A DNA stretch of 64,000 nucleotides. Origin: Benincasa hispida. Its lineage: Eukaryota; Streptophyta; Magnoliopsida; Cucurbitales; Cucurbitaceae. Below, piece by piece: positions 42,338 to 51,717 of this stretch. Both the position numbers and the translations under genes were made by a program. The stretch lies in the NCBI RefSeq assembly GCF_009727055.1, contig NC_052350.1, positions 38,028,514 through 38,092,513 of the forward strand, read 5' to 3'. The notes beneath the pieces are model-generated. The model ran no database searches and was not told where the DNA came from. It saw only the letters and a list, made by a program, of their open reading frames with translations. Position 1 is the first letter of the stretch; the number at the start of each line of letters is the position of its first letter.

Positions 42338-43245
42338 ATGGCTACCGCTACTCTTAGCTTACTAGCTGCCAATAAATTAATGGGCGAAAACTACGCTAGC
42401 TGGAAAAATACGATTAACACTATTTTAATCATCGATGACCTGCATTTCGTCCTAATGGAGGAGTGTCCTCCCATTCCACCTCCCAATTCTCCTCGAAACG
42501 TTCGAGAAGCATATGAGCGTTGGACAAGGGAAAATGAAAAGGCTCAAGCGTATATCTTGACAAGCCTTAATGAAGTCTTGGCCAAGAAGCATGAGCCCAT
42601 GCTCACACCCCATGAGATTATGGAGTCCCTGGGGGGAATGTTCGGACAACTGTCTGCACAGCTTAGACAGACATGAAGCTCTCAAGTACACCTTCAATGC
42701 CCGTATGCAAGAGGAGGCATCTGTTCGAGAACACGTTCTCAACATGATGATCCACTTCAATGTGGTGAAGATGAATGGGTCAAGCATCGATGAGGCCAGC
42801 CAGGTAAGCATAATTCTGGAATCTTCACCTGAAAGTTTCTTGCACTTCCATAGCAATGTTGTTCTGAACAAGATTGACTATAACCTGACTACCCTGCTTA
42901 ATGAGCTACAAACCTTCCAATCCTTATTGAAAGTAAGAAGAAGAAGGGTGAAACAAATGTGGCTTCATCTTCTAAAAAGTTCCACAAAGGTTCGACCTCT
43001 GGAACTAAGTCTATACCTTCTTACTTTGGCACCAAAAAGTGGAAGAAGAAGGAGGGTAGAAAGGGGAAGGTTGCTGCTAGCCTGGCAGTTGCTGCACCAA
43101 ACGGTAGACAACTTGTCAGGTTGACAAAGGAAAATGTTTCCATTGCAACCAAGATGGGCACTGAAAGAAAAACTGCCCCATATATTTGGCAGAAAAGAAG
43201 AGGGCCAAACAAGGTGAATGTGATTTGCTTGTCTTGAAACTTGTT
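42338..43245 (+). pseudogene. gag: D gag (copia UBN2 type), broken
   Basis: Starts MATATLSLLAANKLMGENYA with the usual LxGxNYxxW sequence (SWKNTINTIL). A frameshift near 42660 leads to EALKYTFNARMQEEASVREH, VLNMMIHFNVVKMNGSSIDE and VSIILESSPESFLHF, the UBN2/gag-polypeptide core. The nucleocapsid near 43130-43171 reads CFHCNQDGH-stop-KKNC, a CX2CX4HX4C zinc knuckle with its Trp codon changed to stop. Start chosen at the ATG after the T-rich tract, as in relatives. It packages copia RNA. Confidence 0.88.
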
Positions 43246-44500
43246 TCTTGAAGAATGATGATTCTGCCTGAATTATTGACTCTGAGGCCACTAACCATGT
43301 TTGTTCTTCATTTCAGGGAATTAGTTCCTGGCGGCAACTTGATGTTGTGAGATGACGATGCGAGTTGAAACCGGGCACGTCGTCTCAGTTGTGGTAGTGG
43401 GAGATCTCCGGTTGACTTTGCAGAACAAATTTCTCATTTTGAATGATGTATATGTAGTTTCTGACTTAAAGAAGAACTTAGTTTTTTTAAAGGGTTTGTT
43501 AGAACAATGTTATCGTTTAAACTTTTCTTTTAATAAAGTATTTATTACAAAGAATGGTGTAGATATATGTTATGCAAAACTGGAAAATAATTTGTATGTG
43601 CTCAGGCCGTTAGCAACAAATGCCTTCCATAACATAGAGATGTTTAAAACTGCGATAACTCAACATAAAAGACTTAGAATTTTTCCTAAGGAAAACGCCC
43701 AACTTTGGCACCTAAGACTAGGACACATTAATCTTAATAAGATTGAGAGGTTGGTAAAGAATGGACTTCTAAGCGAATTAGAAGAAACTTCTTTACCTGC
43801 GTGTGAGTCATGCATTGAAGGCAAGATGACTAAAAGGCCTTTTACTTGAAAAGATCATAGGGCCAAAGAATCCCTAGAACTAGTACATTCAGACCTTTGT
43901 GGTCCGATGAAAAGTTAGAGGAGGTTATGAATATTTCATCACTTTTATTGATTATTATTCAAGATATGGGTACATTTATTTAATGCAACATAAATCTGAA
44001 TCTTTTGAAAAATTCAAAGAATTCAAGGCTAAATTTGAAAATGCATTAAATAGAGATTAAAACATATCGATCTAATCGAGGTGGAGAGTTTATGGATTTA
44101 ACTTTCCAGAACTATATGATAGAACATGGAATAGTATTCCAACTCTCAGCACCTGGTACACCTTAGCAAAATGATGTATCATAAAGGAGAAATCGAACCC
44201 TGTTGGACATAGTTCAGTCTATGATGAGTTATAATTCATTACCTAACTCGTTTTGGGGTTAGGTAGTAGAAACTGCAACATACATCCTGAATGTGTTCCC
44301 TCTAAGAGTGTTTCCAGAACACCTTTGGAATTATGGGATGGTCGTAAAGCTAATTTATGTCATTTCTGAATCTGGGATTGGCCAACACATGAACTTGAGG
44401 CTAATCCTAAGAAATTGGAACCACGTTCAAGGTTATGCCTATTTGTGGGCTACCCCAAGGGGACGAGACATGGTTATTTCTTTGATCCTAAAGAAACAAA
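43246..44500 (+). pseudogene. D protease and integrase, broken
   Basis: Protease near 43274: stop-IIDSEATNHVCSSFQGISSW, where the catalytic DSGA is DSEA. The GAG-pre-integrase domain is open at 43352-43849 (LWHLRLGHINLNKIERLVKN, LPACESCIEGKMTKRPF), with the His and CxxC of the zinc site. Integrase core follows with LVHSDLCGPM (first Asp) and RSNRGGEFMDLTF-like remains, where the second Asp has become Asn, then QLSAPGTP and NSFWG. At least ten stops and frameshifts lie in 43850-44290. It would insert D cDNA. Confidence 0.85.
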
Positions 44501-45745
44501 GTATTTGTATTGACAAATGCTACTTTTCTTAAGGAACACCACATAAGGGAGCACAGACCCAGAAGTAAAATTGTGTTGAATGAGTTTTCCAAAGAAACTA
44601 CTGAATCTTCAACAAGAGTTGTTGAAGAACCTAGCACCTCAACAAGAGTTGTTGAAGTAGGTTCATCTAGTAGGTCAAATCCACCTAAAGTGTTGAGGGA
44701 ACCTCGATGTAGTGGGAGGGTTGCGAAGCCACCTATTCTCTATATAGGTTTAACTGAAATCCTAGCTATAGTAGCTGATGGCAAAGTTGAGGATCCATTG
44801 TCTTACAAGAAGGTAATGAAAGATGTTGACAGAGATGAATGGATCAAAGCCATAGATCTCGAGATGGAGTCTATGTACTTCAATTCAGTATCAGATCTTG
44901 TAGATCAACCTGATGGGGTTAAACCAATAGGTTGTAAATGTATCTATAAGAGGAAACGAGGTGCTGATGGAAAGGTGCAAACCTTCAAGGCTAGACTGGT
45001 GGCAAAGGGTTATACCCAGGTAGAGGGAGTCGACTATGTGGAGACTTTCTCACCGGTTTCCCCACTTAAGTCTATCTGGATCCTTCTATCCATTGCCTCA
45101 TATTATGACTATGAGATTTGGAAAATAGATGTCAAGATTGTTTTTCTGAATGGCAATCTTGAGGCATTTATATGGTGCAGCCCAAGGGATTCATAACCCA
45201 AGGTCAAGAGCAAAATATTTGCAAGCTTAATCGATCCATTTCTAGACTGCAAGCATCTCAATCTTGGAACATAAGATTTGATACTGCGATCAAATCTTAT
45301 AGCCTTGATCAAAATGTTGATGAGCCTTGTGTATATAAAAAGATCATCAACAATTCAATAGTTTTTCTAGTGTTATATGTAGATGATATCCTACTCGTTA
45401 GGAATGATGCAGGTTTACTGACTATAGTTAAGAACTGGCTAGCGACCCAATTCCAAATGAAAGATTTAGGAGAGGTTTAGTTTGTTCTAGGTATTCAGAT
45501 CTTTCGAATAAAAAAAAAAATGCTAGCACTTTCTCAAGTGTCGTATATTGACAAGATGCTTGTCAAGTATTTGATGCAGAACTTCAAGAGGTGTCAAAGC
45601 CCATCACACTTTATTGTCATAATAGTGGTGTTGTGGCTAATTCCTAAGAGCCTAGGAGTCATAAGCGCGGCAAGCATATAGAGCGGAAGTATCATCTCAT
45701 CCGAGAGATTGTGCATCGAGGGGACGTGATTGTCAAGTGGGAGAT
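44501..45745 (+). pseudogene. D reverse transcriptase and remnant RNase H
   Basis: 44510-45196: an integrase-RT linker rich in Ser/Thr (with a repeated STRVVE), LREPRCSGRVAKPPILYIG, then RT: IKAIDLEMESMYFNSVSDLV, YKRKRGADGKVQTFKARLVA, KGYTQVEGVDYVETFSPVSP, KIDVKIVFLNGNLE. A frameshift near 45175 leads to QPKGFITQGQEQNICKLNRS and the catalytic YVDDILLV. RNase H is mostly deleted: after DKMLVKYLMQNFKR the sequence jumps to SKPITLYCHNSGVVANS and KHIERKYHLIREIVHRGDVI, then straight to the polypurine tract AAGTGGGAGA (45735-45744). Two deletions thus remove the RNase H centre and its C-terminus. Confidence 0.9.
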
Positions 45746-46267
45746 TTTTGGGGTTGATGCCTTAAATCTCGTAGGGTTCTATACTTTGAAAACATTGTTT
45801 GAACAAACTCATTATGTATTTAATAAAATATGTGATATTTTATTCATTGTCTATAAAATATGTGATATTTTAGTTGCATTAACCACAAACCAATAAACTA
45901 AATTCCAAGGTTATATTTGTAACTTAAAACATGTATGTGGAGACATACAGGTGGATCATGTTTAAGTGATAACCTAAATGGTCTGTAGTAGATGGATAAG
46001 ACTGGGTACCTTATCCTGGTGACACTACGAGTATGGCCCACTTTGTAAGTGTTACAATAGTTGTAAAGTGATACAAATGATGTGATCCTGATCATTCATG
46101 TATTAGACATGCGAGTAGGGATATTCAATACAGAGGAGTTTGTATAAGACCAAACCACGAAAAGTTTAGTCTCATTATATAAAACTGTTCATAATAGAGA
46201 CTTACATTTCACCAGGATAACCATAGGTAACACGACCTTAATCCTGAGCGAGTTGTTAACTTCTACC
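45746..46267 (+). mobile_element. 3' LTR of element D, first part
   Basis: Starts TTTTGGGGTTGATGCC (the usual TG mutated to TT) after the polypurine tract and matches the 5' LTR. Cut at 46267 by a solo LTR and continues at 48357. Confidence 0.9.
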
Positions 46268-47337
46268 TATTGGGGTTTGTGCCCTAAAGTCTCGTGTCCT
46301 ATAATTTGTAAACAACTTTGTAAGAACACTTGTGATGTATAATATATATGATATTTACTTCACTTCTTGACTTTACCGCAAACCAATAAACTTAATATCC
46401 CTGGTTGTCTTTATGTAACTTAAGCATGTATGTAGTGACATACAAGTGGATCATGTCTTAAGTGATAACCAAAATAGTCTGTAGTATATGGATATAGGAG
46501 GGAAACCTTATCCTAGTAACACTACAGATGTGGCCCACTTTGTGGAATTGTTATAAATGTTGTGACTTGTCACAGATGGTCGATCCTGATCATTCGTGTA
46601 GTGGACATGCGAGCGGGGGCGTCTTATACAAAGAGTTTATATAAGACCTGACCTTGAAATGTTAATGTCTTGTCATATAACTCTGTTCATGACTGAGACT
46701 TCACTTTACTAGGATGACTTTAGGTAACATGACCTCAATCCTGAGTGAGTTGGGAACTCCTGCCATTGAGGGTGGTCCTTTGATTTTCATGGGTGCGAGT
46801 GGCCAGAGCGCCGACTCAAACCTACCATATTAAGGATTCGTCTGATTTGGGAGCTGGGAACTCAGCTTCACAAGATAGAGTTCACTCCTTCCCTAAAGTA
46901 AGGGTAAGTAGATAGATTGATCTCTTAAGGGCTGATCCCGGGACTTGAACGATGTGGCGCCACGCACCTTCTCATGGCCCGAGAGGTGTTCACACATAGT
47001 AGGACTATGTTGTATTGTTAATTAGAGGGATCAATGGTACTTAAGAAGGAAGATGTAATTACAGGGGCAAAACGGTAAATTGGCCTACTGTAATTATGAG
47101 CTTCTGTGAAGGGTCATCGTACTGATGATTGGTTATATCCAATGGACATAGAAAAATATATCTATGACAAGAAGAGTTCAATTGTCGGTCTTTAGTGGAA
47201 TGCCTGGTAGTTAACGGATGGTGGATATCATGACTAAAAAATTTAGTCAGCTATTCACGTACCGTTAGAGCTTCAAGCCATAAGTCCATAAAGTCCCCTT
47301 AGTAGCTTAGATACAAGTTGAGAGTCAGTTTTTGGGT

Positions 47338-47519
47338 CAATTTGAAATTTTCAAATTGATAAGAGGGAGTTCGATTATATATGATATATCTGAAGGAGTT
47401 AATTAAATATGATATATATAAATTTATGTATGAGATACATTAATTTGGAGGAAATTGGATATAAATATGATTTATATCTAGTGGAGGAAAAATACTATAA
47501 TTAATATATGATATTAATT
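47338..47519 (+). repeat. Hairpins in solo LTR 2
   Basis: CAATTTGAAA / TTTCAAATTG around T (47338-47358); AAATTTATGTAT / ATACATTAATTT around GAG, one mismatch (47420-47446); GATATAAAT / ATTTATATC around ATG (47458-47478); AATTAATAT / ATATTAATT around ATG (47499-47519). Confidence 0.9.
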
Positions 47520-47710
47520 TATATGTTATGAATAGGATGAGATCACATTCATTGGACGGTTAAAAGGGAAATGGGACGACGTCTCTTCTGTTTTAATAAC
47601 GAGCGAGTGAGGTGAAAGATCACTTTGAGATGCATAAATAGCTGACAGTGTGTTAAGCATGAGATGTGCTGACATTGTGTTAAAGAGTGTGTCATCGCTT
47701 AGAAAATGAG

Positions 47711-47990
47711 TGCCTATACGATAGTGCCTGCACGATTGCTTACCTATACGATATTGCTAAGCGATCGCTTACCAATTACATCTTCGCAAGCTATTTACTA
47801 AACGATCGTTTACCTTTTTCTAAGCAATCGTTTAGCTCTCGATATTTACTAAACAATCGTATAGACGATCGCTTAGATTTTCCTACACGATCGTTTAGAC
47901 GATCGCTTACCCTTTCCTACACGATCGTTTAGACTATCGCTTACTTCTTCCTATACGATCGTATACGTCACCTAAACGATCAAGTATCTA
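47711..47990 (+). repeat. CGATCG palindrome cluster in solo LTR 2
   Basis: About twelve copies. Perfect 14-base palindromes: TAAGCGATCGCTTA (47758-47771), TAAACGATCGTTTA (47799-47812) and TATACGATCGTATA (47952-47965). Others differ by one or two bases (CTACACGATCGTTTAG). Outer bases differ between copies but keep pairing. Confidence 0.92.
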
Positions 47991-48356
47991 GTCTATGCAA
48001 TAGACGGGTTCATCTCTCACTTGCTTGATCGTTGTGTACGATCTCTCTTCCTCCTCCTCTCTACCAAATCCGAACAAAGCCCACACTTTGGATTCTCACT
48101 CCAAGAATACTAAGGGCTCTGAGTGGTTGTGTCATCTCTATTTCCTTCTGTTTGAGTGGTGATTGTTCGAGGTAGACGATTGGGGTTTAGACTTGCTGTC
48201 AAGAAGAAATCTTCAACTGGTATGATCTCTTGATCTCTTTAGCATTCTGAATGCATATTAATACGTTTGAATGTATATGTGGTTGTTCTATCACAATGAA
48301 TTGGAATGATCTGCTTCCGTTCGTAGGTACTCTTGAATACGAGTTCCTTCACTACC

Positions 48357-49813
48357 TATGAGGGTGGTCCTTTGATTTGTATGGGTGAGAGTGGCCAGAT
48401 CACCGACTCAAAAAGCTTACAATTTTGGGGATTTGTCTAATTGAAGAGTTGAGAACACAGTTACACAAGATGGAATTCACTCCTTCCCCGAAGTAGGGAT
48501 AAGTATGCTCCCTTAAGGGCTGGTTCCGGGTCTTAAACAATGTGACGCCACACACTCTTCTGGCCCGAGAGGGCTTTAATCATAGTGGGACTATGATCTA
48601 TTGTTCATTAGAGGGTTTAGTCAAATGGTAATTTGGTTTAGCTGTACTTACGAGTAATTTATGAAGGGTCATGTACTGTTGACTGGTTATATCCAATGGA
48701 TGCAGAAATATATCTGTAGTACGAAGAGTGCAGTTGTCGGTCTTTGGTGGAGTGCCCGACAGTTAACGAATGGTGAATAATGTAATTAAAGAGTTTAATT
48801 AATTATTCATGTACCGTTGGAGCTTCAAACTACAAGTCTATGAGATCCTCTTGGTAACTCAAAAAAATTTAGTTGAGAATCAATTTTTGGATTAATTTGA
48901 ATTGTTAAAATTAATAAAGGGATTTAATTATATATAATATAATTAAAGTGTTTCGATTATATATGATATAATTGTCATAATGTATTTGATACATTATAGC
49001 TTAATGGGAGGAAATAAATATTTGAATGAGATTCAAATATATTTTCTATGAATGTGATTCATAGTTGTTAAATTTAATATAAATATGATTTATATTAAAT
49101 GCCATATAATAGAGAAAAGAAACTATAGTTTATATTGTATGTGATACAAAATTAAAACTATAGGTTATATATTATATTTGATATAACATAAAATTTAATA
49201 TAAATATAATATGATAAGTTAGTTATCGTATTTATTTATATTATAGTATTATTATTTGAATAGTATGGAAGGGAGTTACAACTCTCTTCCCCATCTTTTC
49301 TCTCCACTCACATTAGTGGGTGGTGGTTATCTTTTATGGTAAGAGGAATAAAAGAAAAATTATTTTTCTTCTTCCTCAACGTTTTTTCTGCCAGTGTGTT
49401 GAACGATTGAGTGAAAAGTACATAAGTGTTATGTGAGTTTGCCTTGTGAGAAAGAGTGCTCAATCTTCTTCCTCCTCCATATTAATCTTCCCCTCTAAAC
49501 CAAAATAGTCAGAGCCCACCACTTCTGGGTTCTCACTCTAAGAATATCGAGGATTCTATTTTGGTAGTGTCCAATTTTGGTTCGAGTTCTATCTTGAAGA
49601 AGGTCTTCAAGTTGTACATGACTGTTCGAGGGAAATTCGTGGAAAAGATTCTTCAAAGGTAATATTTCTTGAACTCTTTTCTTGTAAAAGCATGTTGTAC
49701 TTTAATTTTAAATGCATATCTATTGTATATTTACTGTAAACTTTGTATTCGATAATTAATGGAATTTGATCGATCTGCTTCCACTCAAGGTTCTCTACAT
49801 ACAAGTTCCTTCA
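48357..49813 (+). mobile_element. 3' LTR of element D, second part
   Basis: Continues from 46267 and ends CAAGTTCCTTCA before the duplicated CTTTC. It holds the AT-rich hairpin array at 48923-49186 and, near its end, TTGGTTCGAGTTCTATCTTG as in the 5' LTR. Confidence 0.9.
48923..49186 (+). repeat. Array of eight short hairpins with 3-base loops
   Basis: In order: TTTAATTATAT / ATATAATTAAA, loop ATA (48923-48947); CGATTATAT / ATATAATTG, loop ATG (48954-48974); ATAATGTAT / ATACATTAT, loop TTG (48977-48997); ATATTTGAAT / ATTCAAATAT, loop GAG (49018-49040); CTATGAAT / ATTCATAG, loop GTG (49046-49064); ATTTAATATAAAT / ATTTATATTAAAT, loop ATG (49072-49100); TTGTAT / ATACAA, loop GTG (49135-49149); TTATAT / ATATAA, loop TTG (49172-49186). 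Six of eight are perfect over 8-13 bp or nearly so. Confidence 0.95.
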
Positions 49814-49818
49814 CTTTC

Positions 49819-50181
49819 CAACCTTAATTAATAATTATGACGCTTGATTGATTTCGATTTAACTGATTGTTAGCCTTTGTAGAGATTAGTTAAGTTGAAT
49901 CGATTTGATAGTCGTGCATGCATAGAATTGAATGTTCATTTAATTTTCGATTTCCATGATAGAAATTGCATAGGAAACTCTCTCTTGCTCTTAAGCGGCA
50001 TTTACCATTTACCACTTTAGTGAGAAAAATAAATTAATGAAACAAATCACGCTTTCTTGCAGATCGACTCGGACTTACCACTGTTGCTACGTCTTTGTAG
50101 TGATAGTAGTAGTTTGGTAATTATAAATTTTCTTTTGATCAAGTTTGAGGCTTATTAACGATGTAGGTCTTGAGCCTGTCA
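49819..50181 (+). mobile_element. 3' LTR of element C, second part
   Basis: Resumes after D with CAACCTTAATTAATAATTATG and ends GAGCCTGTCA, matching 31556-31985. An internal 80-base stretch of the 5' copy is shortened here. The next base begins Athila pol of element N. Confidence 0.88.
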
Positions 50182-50811
50182 CCTGACATTATATTTAGCA
50201 AGAAACTTAGAAATGATACGGTTAAGAAAATGCATACCTTCACCACTTTTTAGTGCCCTTGGCATCCCAAAGCACGAAATGTTTCTGGTTAAAAACTTTG
50301 AAACGGTCACCACATCATTTTTGGCACATGCTACTACTTCAACCCATTTGGATACATAATCCAATGCTACTAAGATGTATTATTGTCCACAAGACTGAGG
50401 AAAAGGCCCCATAAAATCAATGCTCCAAACATCGAAATAGTTCAACTTCTAGTATGTTGTTAAGTCGCATTGCATCCCTTGAAGAGATATTACTCGTGCG
50501 TTGGTATGGGTCACACTTCATTACATATTCCTTTGCATCTTTGAAAAGCGTGGGCCTGAAATACCCACACTAAAGAACTTTAGCAGCAGTTTTTTGTCCT
50601 TCAAAGTGACCCCTATAAGGAGAGTCATGACATTTAGCTAGGATGCATTGCATTTCAACTTCGGGGACGCATCGATGCATGATGAAATCTGGGCCTTGTT
50701 TGTATAAAAACGGTTATCCCAAGAATAGAATTTGCTGTCATGTGCAAGCCATTTCTTTTGTTGGCCATTGAAGTCTTCAGGGAACTATTTTATGTTTAAG
50801 CAATTGACTAT
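50182..50811 (-). pseudogene. Element N integrase (Athila), broken
   Basis: Minus strand, from right to left: PDIVNCLNIK, FPEDFNGQQKKWLAHDSKFY, a decayed zinc-binding part, IDFMGPFPQSCGQ (first catalytic Asp) and LDYVSKWVEVVACAKNDVVT, VSKFLTRNISCFGMPRALKS. The second Asp, normally in SDGGSHF, is lost (SGEGMHF). The rest of integrase is missing because element C lies here. Typical of Athila integrases. Confidence 0.85.
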
Positions 50812-51065
50812 GTCTGGGTACCATGTTTCTTCTCCTCAAATATAAGTATGTATTTGTCAGGGAACGCACCTCGAATCTCAGCTTGTCCCAGTTGTGTCTC
50901 TTTGTTCCAATCTTGACAGGTGATTGGCCACATAGTTCTCAGTACCTTTTCTATTTTTAATTTCTACATCAAACTCTTGTAGCAACAGCACCCAACAAAT
51001 CAATCTGAGCTTTGCGTCCTTCTTGCCCATCAGGAACTTAATAGCGAAGTGACCTGTGTAGATTA
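50812..51065 (-). pseudogene. Element N RNase H segment, duplicate copy
   Basis: Minus-strand translation matches that of 51461-51717 (for example [20 protein letters not shown]). It is a copy produced by the tandem duplication. Confidence 0.85.
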
Positions 51066-51460
51066 TGATGGGAATGATTCCCTAAACTCTCGTGTCCTGT
51101 AGTATGTAAACACAGTTTTGTATGAACACTTGTGATGTATAATATGTGATATTTTCTTCACTACTTGTCTTTGAACATTGGATGTTTTATTTGCTTTACC
51201 ACAAACTAATAAACTAAAATCCCTGGTTGTCATTATGTAACTTAAGCATGTATGTGGAAACATACAAGTAGATCATGCCTTAAGTGAGAATCAAAATGGT
51301 CTGTAGTATATGGATATAGGAGAAAAACCTTATCCTGGTAACCCTACGGATGCGGCCCGCTTTGTAGAATAGTTACAAGTGTTGTGACTTGGTACAGATG
51401 GTCTGATCCTGATCATTCATGTGGGGACATGCGAGTGGGGGCGTCCTATACAAAGAGTTT
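51066..51460 (+). mobile_element. Duplicated 5' fragment of solo copia LTR 1
   Basis: Starts TGATGGGAATGATTCCC after GATTA, the decayed copy of the GATTG duplication, and breaks off at GAGTTTGT. It is not an independent insertion. Confidence 0.9.
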
Positions 51461-51717
51461 GTCTGGGTACCATGGTTTCTTGTCCTCAAATCTAAGTATG
51501 CATTTTTCAGGGAACACACCTCGAATCTCAACTTGTCCCAGTTGTATCTCTTTGTTCTCCAATCTTGACAAGTGATTGGCCACATGGTTCTTAGTACCTT
51601 TTCTATTTTTAATTTCTACATCAAACTCTTGTAGCAACAGCACCCAGCAAATCAATCTAAGCTTTGCATCCTTCTTGCCCATCAGAAACTTAATAGCGGA
51701 GTGATCTGTGTAGATTG
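51461..51717 (-). pseudogene. Element N RNase H 3' segment
   Basis: Minus strand: [53 protein letters not shown]. The catalytic Asp of YTDHSA is present. It joins the segment at 53805 across the solo LTR. Confidence 0.88.

Larger units (their letters stand above)
46268..48351 (+). mobile_element. Solo copia LTR 2 (2084 bp), TSD CTACC
   Basis: Starts TATTGGGGTTTGTGCCC (TG changed to TA), ends ACGAGTTCCTTCA, flanked by CTACC at 46263-46267 and 48352-48356. Across it, the D LTR reads on as in the 5' LTR (CTGCCTATGAGG at 38039). It contains a CGATCG palindrome cluster and several perfect hairpins. Same family and almost same length as the solo LTR at 51718-53799. Confidence 0.93.
37523..49813 (+). 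mobile_element. Ty1/copia element D (nested, with E and a solo LTR inside)
   Basis: Bounded by LTRs starting TGTTGG and ending TTCCTTCA, and flanked by the 5-base duplication CTTTC (37518-37522 and 49814-49818). It has an initiator-Met primer site, gag, protease, integrase, RT and part of RNase H in the copia order. It inserted into element C's 3' LTR. The protein genes are all broken. Two later insertions are inside: LTR E in the leader and a solo LTR in the 3' LTR. Confidence 0.93.

Noticed and set aside
42452..43298. Minus-strand frames of 60-139 codons
   Set aside because: Antisense of D gag, which has clear copia landmarks on the plus strand.
47711..47990. CGATCG array as a CRISPR array
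   Set aside because: Plant DNA; the units are short palindromes with irregular 10-25-base spacing and no unique spacers of constant length.
51066..51460. An independent truncated copia insertion
   Set aside because: Its left flank repeats the RNase H segment and GATTA/GATTG site of solo LTR 1; it is part of the tandem duplication.
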